From an uncultured Ruminococcus sp. (GTDB lineage: Bacteria > Bacillota > Clostridia > Oscillospirales > CAG-272), in the NCBI GenBank assembly GCA_902779285.1, contig CACZAZ010000005.1, positions 1 through 55,060 on the forward strand: a stretch of DNA of 55,060 bases. The letters run 5' to 3'. Below the pieces are notes generated by a model that saw nothing but the letters and a program-made list of their open reading frames with translations, searched no databases and was not told the origin of the DNA. Shown one piece after another: positions 7,735 to 16,283 of this stretch. The translations under genes and the position numbers were made by a program. The first letter of the stretch is position 1. Every line of letters starts with the position of its first letter.

Positions 7735-7840
7735 TTTCGCTGACGCGAAACGTTATGACGCTCCTTTGGAGCGGTTATGAGATTGCCGGGGGCGCGCCCC
7801 CGGCAATCGGTTATGAGCAGGCCGCGCCGTTCGGCGCGGT
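7735..7840. repeat. Mini-hairpin array 1 (GTTATGA spacer)
   Basis: Four short inverted repeats of different sequence are separated by an almost constant spacer (CGTTATGAC, GGTTATGAG, CGGTTATGAG). Hairpins: TTTCGC/GCGAAA; GCTCC-TTT-GGAGC; a perfect 26-nt palindrome at 7782-7807; and CCGCGCC/GGCGCGG. The first spacer-plus-hairpin unit is 22 bp. It starts one base after the stop codon of glycosidase copy 2. Two other arrays of the same design lie at 45880 and 48371. Confidence 0.75.
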
Positions 7841-7869
7841 CTGCGTTTTGGTTTACCGAAAGGGAAGCA

Positions 7870-7977
7870 CGGGACGTCGAGGACGCCGTCCCCTACAACG
7901 GGAGAGGCTGGCGCAACAGACAGAGATTGATTTTTTATTTCGCGCCAGCGGTAGGGGACGGCGTCTACGACGTCCCG
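7870..7977. repeat. MITE-like imperfect palindrome
   Basis: A 108-bp element whose ends are 27-bp inverted repeats (7870-7896 and 7951-7977) with one or two mismatches; the ends read CGGGACGTCG...CCCCTAC. A second, inner inverted repeat (CTGGCGC/GCGCCAG) flanks an AT-rich centre. There is no coding capacity. The shape is that of a small non-autonomous mobile or RNA-structured repeat. Confidence 0.75.
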
Positions 7978-8018
7978 CAATATGAGAATAGAACCTACAT
8001 AGTATCGTCTATAGAACC

Positions 8019-8057
8019 GCGCCCCGAGAATCCGCAGATTTTCGGGGCGCTTAATCT
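8019..8057 (+). terminator. Hairpin with T-rich tail upstream of the topB 3' end
   Basis: GCGCCCCGAGA at 8019-8029 pairs with TCGGGGCGC at 8042-8050 and is followed on the plus strand by TTAATCTTTTCTTTT. A second palindrome, CCACTTTCTT/AAGAAAGTGG, lies at 8083-8104. Together with the array and the palindrome these account for the whole 393-nt gap between glycosidase copy 2 and topB. Confidence 0.6.
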
Positions 8058-8126
8058 TTTCTTTTATGAAATTCTTTGCTCCACTTTCTTCTAAGAAAGT
8101 GGACGTATCCTCTCCCCCGCGGGGCG

Positions 8127-10310
8127 TTATTTCTTCTTCGCCGCGGGTTTGCGTTTGGCGGCGGGCTTTTTCTTTTCGTCCTTCGGGGTGGAAAAGGCGA
8201 ACTCGACGTTCCCGTCGCGCAGGACGAGTTCCGACGCGAAGGTGCGCCCGGCGCGCGAGACGAAGCCGTCGATCTTTTTGGTCTTGCCCTGCGTCAGGAG
8301 GTCGCGGGCGGCGGCAAGCGGGATATCGCGGCGGCAGAGGTTGACGGGGATGGTGAACTTGCATCCGTTTTTGAATCCCATACACCCGTAGCGGAACCGT
8401 CCGCGCACGACGTGCTCCCCGCAGAGCGGGCAATCCCCGACGATCTCACCGAGCGTCCCGGTCTGTCCCGAATCTCCCGGCGTCTGTCCCGGGATCTCGT
8501 CCTGCCTCGCGAAGATCTCTCCGATCTCTTTGGCGGCGAGCGACACGCTGTCCGAGACGGTCATCTCCCGACGGTAGACCGCCTTCAGCGCCTTTCCCAT
8601 TTCGGCGGTCTTATACTTGTTCATATCGATCTTCATCCGGTCGAGCGCCTGCACCAGATACTCTCCGTCGGGGAGGATGGTATAGACGTCCTTTTTCAAG
8701 GCGATATACCGGCTGCGTTTGGCGTTCTCGATGATCCCGGTGCGGGTGGCTTCGGTGCCGAGTTCCAGCCCGAGAAAGACCGCGCGGTACTCCTCGGTAT
8801 CGTCCTCCGGCGCGCCCTCCTCCGCCGCCTTTTCCTTTTCCTCGCGGAAGGGGTTTTTCAAGAACTGGTTGAGCGTCTCGATGGTATAGTGCTTCGGCGG
8901 GGTGGTCTCCTTTTCCTCCGGGGCGAAGCGGGTGTTCACCTTGTCCCCGACCGAGAGATTCGGGAGGATCTTGTCGCGGCGGGCGTAGTCGTCGTATTTG
9001 GTCCAGCCGGGCTCGACCAGGACCGTGCCTTTCAAGGTAAAGGTCTCGACGTCCCCGACCTTGACCGTGATCTCGGATCGCTCGACCTTGCACTCCTCCG
9101 AACAGAAGTTCGCGACGAAGCGCCGGAAGACCGTGGCGTAGACCTGATTCTCGCGCTCCGAAAGCTTGCCCTTTTCGGGGATCTTGTAGGTCGGGGTGAT
9201 CGCGGAGTGCGACTCGATCTTGCTGTCGTCGAAGATGGATTTCGACTGACGGAACGAGACGGGGTAGCCGAGTTTTGAGATCCCCGCGAGGATCTGGCGC
9301 ACTTTGTCGCACTCGTTTTTCGAGAGGTACTCCGAGTTGGTACGCGGATAGGTGAGATACCCTTCCTCGTAGAGTTTCTGCACGGTCGCCAAACTGTCGT
9401 TCATCGACATCTTGTACTTCTTGCCGAGCAGGTTCTGGAGCGTGGAGAGCGAGAAGAGTTTGCCCGGAAACATCCGGTCGGTCTTGCTCGATTTGTCGGT
9501 CACGACGGCGGTCTCCGCGTTGAGTTTGTCGCAGTAGGCGCGCGCCTCGTCGGCTTTGTCGGCGTCGTAGCGGTTCTTCGAGATCAACTCGACGACCTCG
9601 CCCCCGGTCTTCGCCGCCGAGCGCACCGAAAAATACTTTTTCGGGGAGAAATTGCGGATCTCCATATCCCGGTCGTACACGGCGCGCACGATGGGTACGA
9701 TCACCCGCCCGACGCGCAGGAACTTGCCGGTCTTCAAGGTCGCGTAGCGGGTCAGGTTGGTGCCGTAGAGCCAGTCGATATAGGTGCGGGCGTAGCCCTC
9801 GTTCGCGAGATCGTCGTACTTGTCGTCGTCTTCGAGCGAGGCGAGCGCGCTTCGGACGGTCTCCGGGGTCTGGTCGGGGAGCCAGAGCCGCTTCATGGGC
9901 TTATCCGAGCGGAGCGCGAAGCGGACGCAGGTGCGGACGATGATCTCGCCCTCGCGGTCGGCGTCGCCCGCGTTGACGATCGCCTCGACGTCGGGGCGGT
10001 TGACGAGCGACGTGATGACGTCGAACTGCTGCCGGATGCCGGGATCGACCTTCCGGTTCTCGCCCCGGCGGAGTTCAAACCGGAACTCGGTCGGGATGCA
10101 GGGCAGGTTGTCGAGTTTCCAGCGGGCTTTTCCCGATTCGGGCATCCCGCCCTGGTAGTCCTCGATATCGACGAGCGAGAACAGATGCCCGAACGCCCAG
10201 GTGACGAGATACCCCGGACATTCGAGGTAACCGTTCCGCCTGACGGAGTTCCCGACGGCGGAGGCGATGTTGCGGGCAAGACTCGGTTTTTCGGCTACGA
10301 TCAGGTACAT
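8127..10310 (-). CDS. topB: DNA topoisomerase III (type IA)
   Basis: A 727-residue type IA topoisomerase that relaxes and decatenates DNA through a transient 5'-phosphotyrosine. The N-terminal TOPRIM domain starts MYLIVAEKPSLARNIASAVG and has the acidic NAGDADREGE motif. The active-site tyrosine lies in YLTYPRTNSEYL. The C-terminal part has a zinc-ribbon-like segment (CPLCGEH followed by GCMGFKNGCKF) and ends in a lysine-rich tail (PAAKRKPAAKKK). Length fits the TopB group. The ATG has GGAGG 7 nt upstream. It is transcribed alone, away from a structured intergenic region that carries DnaA-like sites. Confidence 0.95.
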   Translation of the reverse strand: MYLIVAEKPSLARNIASAVGNSVRRNGYLECPGYLVTWAFGHLFSLVDIEDYQGGMPESGKARWKLDNLPCIPTEFRFELRRGENRKVDPGIRQQFDVITSLVNRPDVEAIVNAGDADREGEIIVRTCVRFALRSDKPMKRLWLPDQTPETVRSALASLEDDDKYDDLANEGYARTYIDWLYGTNLTRYATLKTGKFLRVGRVIVPIVRAVYDRDMEIRNFSPKKYFSVRSAAKTGGEVVELISKNRYDADKADEARAYCDKLNAETAVVTDKSSKTDRMFPGKLFSLSTLQNLLGKKYKMSMNDSLATVQKLYEEGYLTYPRTNSEYLSKNECDKVRQILAGISKLGYPVSFRQSKSIFDDSKIESHSAITPTYKIPEKGKLSERENQVYATVFRRFVANFCSEECKVERSEITVKVGDVETFTLKGTVLVEPGWTKYDDYARRDKILPNLSVGDKVNTRFAPEEKETTPPKHYTIETLNQFLKNPFREEKEKAAEEGAPEDDTEEYRAVFLGLELGTEATRTGIIENAKRSRYIALKKDVYTILPDGEYLVQALDRMKIDMNKYKTAEMGKALKAVYRREMTVSDSVSLAAKEIGEIFARQDEIPGQTPGDSGQTGTLGEIVGDCPLCGEHVVRGRFRYGCMGFKNGCKFTIPVNLCRRDIPLAAARDLLTQGKTKKIDGFVSRAGRTFASELVLRDGNVEFAFSTPKDEKKKPAAKRKPAAKKK

Positions 10311-10409
10311 CCCGATCCTCCTTCAAAGGGTGTTTTTCGGCTTCCGGCAACGCCGCCGGAGGGGGTCGGACGCGTCGCCGCCGCGCCTTCTTTTCCGTCC
10401 GCCGCGGCA

Positions 10410-10428
10410 ATTCGTAAACTTTACGAAT
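10410..10428. promoter_or_regulatory. Perfect 19-bp palindrome upstream of topB
   Basis: ATTCGTAAACTTTACGAAT is a perfect dyad with a single central base, about 100 nt upstream of the topB start. The form suits a dimeric repressor operator. No -10 box was found next to it, so its role is inferred. Confidence 0.5.
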
Positions 10429-10530
10429 CCGGTGAAGACGGGACGGGAAAGCGGGGGAGAGCGCCTTTCGGTCGCTTTTATCTGTCAAGCGGGCAAAACG
10501 GAGAAAATGAAGATTTGAAGAAAAAAGTTT

Positions 10531-10660
10531 CCCACCTGCGGAAATGTGGAAAATGTGGATAACTTCCGGGTGGGCGGGGTCGATTTTCGCCGTCAGAACT
10601 GATTTTGAGCGAAAACGGGGGGAGTTGCACACTCTCTCCACACCCGACCCTGTGGAAAAC
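10531..10660. promoter_or_regulatory. Cluster of DnaA-box-like sites in a foldable intergenic region
   Basis: A perfect DnaA consensus box (TGTGGATAA, 10554-10562) is joined directly to a one-mismatch box (TGTGGAAAA, 10545-10553). Another TGTGGAAAA lies at 10651-10659 and a weaker box on the other strand near 10634-10642. The first pair sits in the loop of an inverted repeat (CCCACC...CGGAA with TTCCG...GTGGG), and GGGTCG/CGACCC enclose the next segment. An AT-rich, G/A-rich stretch (10503-10530) is adjacent. No dnaA or dnaN gene is nearby. It may be a DnaA-responsive control region or a minor initiator site. Confidence 0.5.
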
Positions 10661-10837
10661 CGCGGAAACCCCGAAATTTGTCAGGTTTGCACAATTCTTC
10701 AAAACGACGCCGTCCGACAGAGCCCGACGGAACGGTCGCCGCGTTTTTCCGTCGGTATCTTTTGCGCGGCGCGATTCGCATATCGTGCGAAAGAGGTCGG
10801 TCGTGAGAGCGTTTCCGGTCGGTTTTCTCCATCAAAA

Positions 10838-10906
10838 AACCCGGCCCCGGGGGACGTTCCCTCCGTGTGTCACGGAGGGAACGCGCGCCGGGGGCTGGGT
10901 TTGCCG
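10838..10906 (-). terminator. Terminator of the mrnC-hisS operon
   Basis: A long compound hairpin: CGTTCCCTCCGTG and its complement form the tip and a GC-rich CCCCCGG/CCGGGG lower stem encloses it; the minus strand then runs into TTTTTT. It begins 11 nt after the hisS stop codon. Confidence 0.88.
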
Positions 10907-10916
10907 GTAAACCGCG

Positions 10917-12161
10917 TCAGGGAAGCGTAAAGGTGTCGAGTTCGACCTCGGTCTGGGTGCTGTTCTTCATATCGCGGAGGAACGCGCGGCGGGACTCGAG
11001 TTCGTTGTCGCCCAGGATCAGCGTGTAGTCGGCGCCGATCTTGTTCGCGTACTTCATCTGCGCCTTGAGACTCCGTCCGACGAGGTCGCATTCGACGAAC
11101 GCCCCGGTTTGGCGGAGACGTTCGGTGATGACCGCCGCCGCCTCGCTCGCTTTTTCTCCGAGGGCGGCGATATAGAGCCGGGGGGCGGCGGGCTTCGGTT
11201 CTTCGATCCCCTGCGCCCGGAGCGCGAGGATCACGCGGGTAATGCCCATCGCGAATCCGATCGCGGGCATCGGCGCTCCGCCGAGTTCCTCGACCAGTCC
11301 GTCGTACCGTCCGCCGCCGCAGACCGTGCTCTGCGCGCCGATCCCGTCCGCGATGAATTCAAAGACGGTACGGGTGTAGTAGTCCAGCCCGCGTACGATC
11401 GCGGGGTCGATCACGTACCGGATCCCCATTCCGTCGAGCAGGCGGGTCAGCGCGTCGAAGTGCGCCTTGCAGTCGGGGCAGAGGAAGTCGATCGTTTTGG
11501 GCGCGCCCTTCGCGATCGAATTGCAGATCGGGCTCTTGCAGTCGAGCAGCCGGAGCGGATTCTTTTCAAGCCGGGTCTTGCAGGTGTCGCAGAGTTCCTC
11601 GCGCCGCGCCCCGAAATAGTCGACCAGAGCCGAGCGGTAGCCGCCGCGGCAATTTTTGCATCCGATCGAGTTCAGGTGCAGGGTGAGCCCCTTGAGCCCC
11701 AACCGGCGGAATACCGACGAGGCGAGCGCGATCATGGTGGCGTCCGCCGCGGCGCCCTCCGCCCCGAAAAGTTCGGCGCCGAACTGGAAGAACTCGCGGC
11801 TCCGTCCCGCCTGCGGCGCTTCGTGACGGAAGCAGTTGATGAGATAGAAGTATTTGAGGGGCATCGGGTCGCTCTGACAGCCGTGCTCGAGCAGCGCCCG
11901 GACGACCGACGCCGTCCCCTCGGGGCGCAGACTGATGCGGCGGTTCTCGTCGCGGTCGACGAAGGTATACATCTCCTTCTGCACCACGTCGGTCGTGTCT
12001 CCGACCCCGCGCTCGAACAGTTCCGTGTTCTCGAAGGTCGGGGTGCGGATCTCGCCGAAACCGTAGTTTTTCGCCTCCTCCCGCATGACCGATTCGATCA
12101 TACGGTAGAGCGGAGTTTCGTCGGGCAGGACGTCGATCGTCCCTTTGATTTTCTGGATCAT
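10917..12161 (-). CDS. hisS: Histidine-tRNA ligase
   Basis: A 414-residue class II aminoacyl-tRNA synthetase that charges tRNA-His. It has the family motifs in order: motif 2 around LRPEGTASVVRALLEHG, FRHEAPQAGRSREFFQFGAE, the histidine A-box region RGLDYYTRTVFEFIADG and motif 3 GGGRYDGLVEELGG with GFAMGITR. It also has four Cys in an internal insertion (CKNC, CDTC, C, CPDC), common in Firmicutes HisRS. The open frame extends 161 codons further, but the ATG at 12161 has AAGGAG 9 nt upstream and gives the normal length. It lies 32 nt behind mrnC in the same operon. I saw no T-box leader. Confidence 0.96.
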   Translation of the reverse strand: MIQKIKGTIDVLPDETPLYRMIESVMREEAKNYGFGEIRTPTFENTELFERGVGDTTDVVQKEMYTFVDRDENRRISLRPEGTASVVRALLEHGCQSDPMPLKYFYLINCFRHEAPQAGRSREFFQFGAELFGAEGAAADATMIALASSVFRRLGLKGLTLHLNSIGCKNCRGGYRSALVDYFGARREELCDTCKTRLEKNPLRLLDCKSPICNSIAKGAPKTIDFLCPDCKAHFDALTRLLDGMGIRYVIDPAIVRGLDYYTRTVFEFIADGIGAQSTVCGGGRYDGLVEELGGAPMPAIGFAMGITRVILALRAQGIEEPKPAAPRLYIAALGEKASEAAAVITERLRQTGAFVECDLVGRSLKAQMKYANKIGADYTLILGDNELESRRAFLRDMKNSTQTEVELDTFTLP

Positions 12162-12193
12162 GATATCGTCTCCTTGCGGTAATGGGTAAAAGG

Positions 12194-12607
12194 TCAGGGA
12201 AGCGCGGTCTCCCGGTGGGCGAGCCCGTCGAGCAGCCGGTCGAGGACGGATCGCAGCCGTTCGGTTTGCCCCGTCACTTCCAGCATCCCGAGCAACGCTT
12301 CGAGCGCCGTCGCGCGGCGGTAGTCGGCGGGGGAGGCGTGGCGGGGTCGGTTCAGATGCCCCGAGTTCGACGCCCGGTGCGCGACCGCCCTCTCGTCGTC
12401 CGACAGCGTTTCTTCGATCAGAAGGAATCCCTCGGATTGCGCCTCCGCCGTCACGTAGGCGAGCGAAAGCCGGGTCAGTTCTCCGTTCCTTGAAACGCCG
12501 CGGGAAACGAGGCGGGAACGGACGGCGTGGGAAAAGATCGCGTCCCCGAGAAAAGCGAGGGCGAGGACGTCGGGCAAATCCGACTGACGGATCGGGTTGG
12601 TCTCCAT
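12194..12607 (-). CDS. mrnC: Mini-ribonuclease 3
   Basis: A 137-residue RNase III-like domain protein without a double-stranded-RNA-binding domain, the enzyme that trims 23S rRNA precursor ends in Firmicutes. LALAFLGDAIFSHAVRSRL contains the conserved GDA aspartate, and YRRATALEALLGML contains the second acidic catalytic motif. Length is typical. The start at 12607 has GGGAG upstream. In many Firmicutes mrnC is next to cysS; here it precedes hisS, 32 nt away, also a tRNA synthetase gene. Confidence 0.92.
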   Translation of the reverse strand: METNPIRQSDLPDVLALAFLGDAIFSHAVRSRLVSRGVSRNGELTRLSLAYVTAEAQSEGFLLIEETLSDDERAVAHRASNSGHLNRPRHASPADYRRATALEALLGMLEVTGQTERLRSVLDRLLDGLAHRETALP

Positions 12608-12644
12608 AGTTTCTCCCTCTTTCGGGTCTTGGTTTATCCAACAC

Positions 12645-12681
12645 AAAAGGGACCGCCCGTCCGGTTTATCCGGTCCCTTTT
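12645..12681 (-). terminator. Terminator after the TPR/zinc-ribbon gene
   Basis: AAAAGGGACC pairs with GGTCCCTTTT across a 17-nt loop and ends in four T on the minus strand. It lies in the 101-nt gap between the two genes and may allow read-through into mrnC, for which no separate promoter is visible. Confidence 0.65.
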
Positions 12682-12708
12682 ATGCGCCCTCCCGAGACGG
12701 AGGGGCGT

Positions 12709-15700
12709 TTATTTTCCGAACGCCTGCTTGAACGCGGCGATCATATCGGAAACGCTTCCGTGGTAGCGGAACACGAGCAGAGCCGCAGCGCCGATCAGGG
12801 CGACGGCGAGCGTGATCCCGAGCAGGAAGAACGCCACCTTGAGCCCGCCGAGGCGCCCGCCCTCGTGGAGGTAGTAGTCGGGGTCGTCGTCCGCAAACGC
12901 CGAGCCCGTACGGGGAGCCTCGCCGCGCTTGGCGAGTTCCGCCTCAAGATCCCGGTTCCGCTGTTCGAGGTCGGAGATCCGGCGGCGGCTGACTTCCTCG
13001 CGCCGACGGGCGAGTTCGGTGTAGGTCACGGGGACCTGCTCTTCCTTCTTGCCGAAACGGCGGTCGGCGCGCGCGGCGTACTCGCGGAGACGTTCCGCGG
13101 TCTTCGCGTCGGCGCAGCAGAGCGCGAGCAGGAAATAGCGGTTGTCGGAGAAGGCGGTCTTCGCTCTCGCGAGATCGCGTTCCTCACGGAGACCGAGCGA
13201 GACCAAGAGCAGCCCGATATAGACCGCGCAATCGGCGGGATCCTCGTTGCGGACGCGCTCGAAGCACGCCTCCGCCTTGACCCATTTCTTCTTTTTCAGG
13301 TATTTGTAGCCCTGTTTCAGGGTCTTCTCGTGTTCGGGCTTCGACTGTCCGGCTTTGCGTCCCGGAGCGGCGGCAGCCGCCTTGACCGCGTAGACGTCGA
13401 GTTTCACGCGGCGCTGTTCGGCGTGGTCGCCCGAAGCGCGGTAGAGCGCCTCGCGTTCGCGCAGATTCTCCGCGCGTTCGGCGTCCTCGATCTCCGCCCA
13501 TTCGGCGCCGGTCTTGACGCCCGCCTTCTCGGCGCGTTTATCCGCTTTCGCCGCGTACTTGGCGAGACGGCGGCGGGTCCCGCGTTTCCCGAAGTGGTAG
13601 GCGAGGATGTAGTCGGGGTTGTCGCGGATCGGAGAACTGACCTTTCCGAGTTCGGAGGGCTTCCGGCAGGAGAAGGTGCAGAGCAGGCGGAGCAGGTACG
13701 CGCTTGCAAGATCGGGAGACCGTTCGATCAGTTCGTCGAGTTTCGCGCGCGCCCTCGCGTACTTGTCGCGTTTGACGAGCCGTTCCGCCTCCGCGAGCAC
13801 CTCGTCTTCCTCTTTGACGCGGGCGTGGGTGCCGGCGATCCTCGTCGCCTTCGCCTTGCGTTCCGCCTCCTGCGCGATGGAATCGCGTCTCGCGGCGCGG
13901 CGTTCTTCGATCTTTTTCTTGTCCCGGCGGGAGTTCTTTTCGGTCGCCTTGGACGTCGCGACGCCCAGCCGTTTGTCGACCTTTTCCGCCGCCTTGGAGA
14001 GATATGCGCGTTCGTCGGGCGTCGAGAAACGCACCGCCATAAAGAAGTTCTCGTCGCCCGAGAAGGAGCGGCGGCTCTTCTTCAGATTCTTGACTTTCTT
14101 GATCTTCAGGTCGCAGAGCAGCCGTCCGACGTAGGCGTCGCCGTTGGTCGGATCGAGCGCCAGGATCTCGGCGTAGACCTCGTCGGCGCGCTCGAACTTG
14201 CCGCGCTTATGCAGTTTTCTTGCCCTCTTGAAGAGCGGCTCGAGTTTCGATTCGGTGTCGCGGAGTTCCGACGCGTAGTAGTCGCCGTCGACCACCGCCG
14301 CCTCGGCGTCCCGCATCGCGGCGCGGAGGCGGATGACCTCCTCCTCTTTCGCGTGGAGCCGCGCCAGCAGTTCAGCGCGCTTCTCGGACGAGGCGAGCGT
14401 CTCCTCCTTCGACAGTTCCGCCGCGGCGATCCGAGTTAGGTAAACTTCGCGTTCCGCCGCGTTGAGCCGCGCGGCGATCTCCTGCGGGGTGAGCCGGGAG
14501 ACGTCGTAGACCCCGTAGGCGATCATCTGCTCGATCCCGTCGAGCCGATGGTTCATCTCGGCGCGCAATTCTTCCAGCCCCGCGCCGGTCGTAACGGGAA
14601 CGGCGGGGGACGCCGAGGGAAGGACCACGACCCCGCCGGAACTTGAGACGGGGGTCTGTCCCGCGGACGCGAGATAGCGTTCGAGCCGCCGCCGCATCAC
14701 GCGGGAGCCGTAGTGCATCGCGAGCAGGAAGTTCGGGTCGGTCCCGAAGGGCTCCTTGCAATGCGCGAGTTTCTTTTCCTGTTTCAGTTTCAGCGAGACG
14801 AGCAGCAGCCCGAGATACGCGTCGGCGCACTCGCCGTCGATCGCGAGAGCGGCGTGATACAGGTCATTTGCCTTCGCCCATTTCTTCTTTTCGCGGTAGG
14901 CGTCGGCGCGGTCGAGGATCTTCGAGATGCGCTCGTTGCGCTCCTTCTCGGTCTTCTCGTCGTTGAAGTTTTCGGGCAGGGAAGCGTTGATCTCCGCGAC
15001 GCGGCGGTCGGTGTCCGCCTCCGCCTGACGGAAGCGCTCCATCTCCCGGATCGCCTGGCTCCTCTCAATGACGAGGGCGGAGCGGGTCGACGCGTCGGCG
15101 TAGCCCATCAGACGGCGGTTCAGAGCCCCCGTACTGTAGTTCAGCGCGAGCAGGAAATAGCGGTGATCCGAAAGGTTGCCCTCGTACTCGGCAAGACAGC
15201 GTTCCTCGGGCAGTTTGATCTCCGCGAGCAGTTTGTTGCGGTAGGCGTACGCCGACTCGGGATCGGTCGCAAGGATCTCGTCCGCGTACGCGTCGGCTTT
15301 CTTCCATTTCCGTTTCGACAGCGCGCGGTTGGACTTGTTCAGCAGTTTCTGGTTGCGCTTCCGGTCGATCGAATCGGAGAGCCGCGCCGTCATACGGCGG
15401 TCGGTATCCGCGATCTCGGACTCGGCGCGGCGGCCGGTTTCGGTCTCGGGAACGAGAACGGGGGTAACGGGTGCGGGCGCGGGCTCCTCCGCGGGAGCGG
15501 GCGCGGGTGCGGGAACCGGCGCGGGAACGGGGACGATCACGGGAGCGGGAGCTGCCGCCGTCTCCGCAACGGGCGCGGGAACGGGTGCGGGCGTCTCCGC
15601 GGGTGTGCGGACGGGCTCCGCCGGGGCGGGCGTCTCGTCGGGAAGATCGGTCTTGTGCGCCGCGACCAGCCGTTTGCCCCGCAGGGCTTCCTCGTTGTCG

Positions 15701-16131
15701 GGCTCGACCTTCAGAATATCGTTCAAGGTGGCGTCGGCGCGCATCCATTGCTTGGCGTTGATGGCGCGGAAAGCCGATTTGAGCCGCTGCTCGGTAAGGG
15801 AGGACTGCCCAGGCGTTTTTTCGGACTGCGCCGCCTCTCTCGCCGCGCGGTTCGCCGCCTCCGCGGCGCGATCCGCCTCTTCGCGGCGGGCGTCCTCGCG
15901 TTTTTGATCCGCCATCGAGAGCCGTCCTCTTGCCGCGGGAGCGCCGGGACGGTAATCGTCGGCGGACGGAGCAGATACCGCCGCAGCCGGTTTGGTCTCC
16001 GGCACCGTCAGCGGCGCTTCGCTGCCGAGCCCAAACTTGCTCCCGCAGGAGGGGCATACTCCGCCCGCGAGATCTCCGTCCAGTTTGACGGTCCCGCCGC
16101 ATTTCGGGCAAGTCATCTTCCTGATTTCCAT
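12709..16131 (-). CDS. Zinc-ribbon, TPR-like repeat protein with C-terminal membrane anchor
   Basis: A 1140-residue protein of unknown function. It begins with a zinc ribbon (CPKCGG...CPSCGS, residues ~8-31), followed by an Ala/Arg/Glu-rich coil and a long Pro/Ala/Thr-rich linker (PAPVPAPVAETAA). About six copies follow of a ~85-residue module that begins like a TPR (KKKWAKANDLYHAALAIDGE, DAYLGLLLVSLKLK) and ends with a (F)LLA..(Y/F)...R.R(L) helix and charged spacer. A coiled coil (RISDLEQRNRDLEAELAKRG) precedes one transmembrane helix (FFLLGITLAVALIGAAALLV) near the C terminus, so the repeats are probably cytoplasmic. RBS GGAG lies 9 nt upstream, with a strong promoter. It may scaffold a complex or scale with wall growth, but no function can be assigned. 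Confidence 0.8.
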   Translation of the reverse strand: MEIRKMTCPKCGGTVKLDGDLAGGVCPSCGSKFGLGSEAPLTVPETKPAAAVSAPSADDYRPGAPAARGRLSMADQKREDARREEADRAAEAANRAAREAAQSEKTPGQSSLTEQRLKSAFRAINAKQWMRADATLNDILKVEPDNEEALRGKRLVAAHKTDLPDETPAPAEPVRTPAETPAPVPAPVAETAAAPAPVIVPVPAPVPAPAPAPAEEPAPAPVTPVLVPETETGRRAESEIADTDRRMTARLSDSIDRKRNQKLLNKSNRALSKRKWKKADAYADEILATDPESAYAYRNKLLAEIKLPEERCLAEYEGNLSDHRYFLLALNYSTGALNRRLMGYADASTRSALVIERSQAIREMERFRQAEADTDRRVAEINASLPENFNDEKTEKERNERISKILDRADAYREKKKWAKANDLYHAALAIDGECADAYLGLLLVSLKLKQEKKLAHCKEPFGTDPNFLLAMHYGSRVMRRRLERYLASAGQTPVSSSGGVVVLPSASPAVPVTTGAGLEELRAEMNHRLDGIEQMIAYGVYDVSRLTPQEIAARLNAAEREVYLTRIAAAELSKEETLASSEKRAELLARLHAKEEEVIRLRAAMRDAEAAVVDGDYYASELRDTESKLEPLFKRARKLHKRGKFERADEVYAEILALDPTNGDAYVGRLLCDLKIKKVKNLKKSRRSFSGDENFFMAVRFSTPDERAYLSKAAEKVDKRLGVATSKATEKNSRRDKKKIEERRAARRDSIAQEAERKAKATRIAGTHARVKEEDEVLAEAERLVKRDKYARARAKLDELIERSPDLASAYLLRLLCTFSCRKPSELGKVSSPIRDNPDYILAYHFGKRGTRRRLAKYAAKADKRAEKAGVKTGAEWAEIEDAERAENLREREALYRASGDHAEQRRVKLDVYAVKAAAAAPGRKAGQSKPEHEKTLKQGYKYLKKKKWVKAEACFERVRNEDPADCAVYIGLLLVSLGLREERDLARAKTAFSDNRYFLLALCCADAKTAERLREYAARADRRFGKKEEQVPVTYTELARRREEVSRRRISDLEQRNRDLEAELAKRGEAPRTGSAFADDDPDYYLHEGGRLGGLKVAFFLLGITLAVALIGAAALLVFRYHGSVSDMIAAFKQAFGK

Positions 16132-16201
16132 TTCGGCTCTCCTTGTGGTTCGATTTCGGAAAAGTCTGTTCCAAAGAGATTGCGACAGTTTTACATATAA
16201 T

Positions 16202-16229
16202 ATTATATCATATATTTGCGCAAAGTCAA
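16202..16229 (-). promoter_or_regulatory. Promoter of the TPR/zinc-ribbon gene
   Basis: On the minus strand TTGACT, a 16-bp spacer and TATAAT, in a strongly AT-rich stretch. The predicted leader is ~60 nt. Confidence 0.8.
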
Positions 16230-16283
16230 GGTCGAAATCCGGTTTTTCCCCCTATTTTCGTTTGCCCCGGAACGGGCGCCGCG

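Noticed and set aside
12608-12708. A T-box leader upstream of mrnC-hisS
   Set aside because: The gap is short and holds only a terminator hairpin; no T-box core motif was seen.
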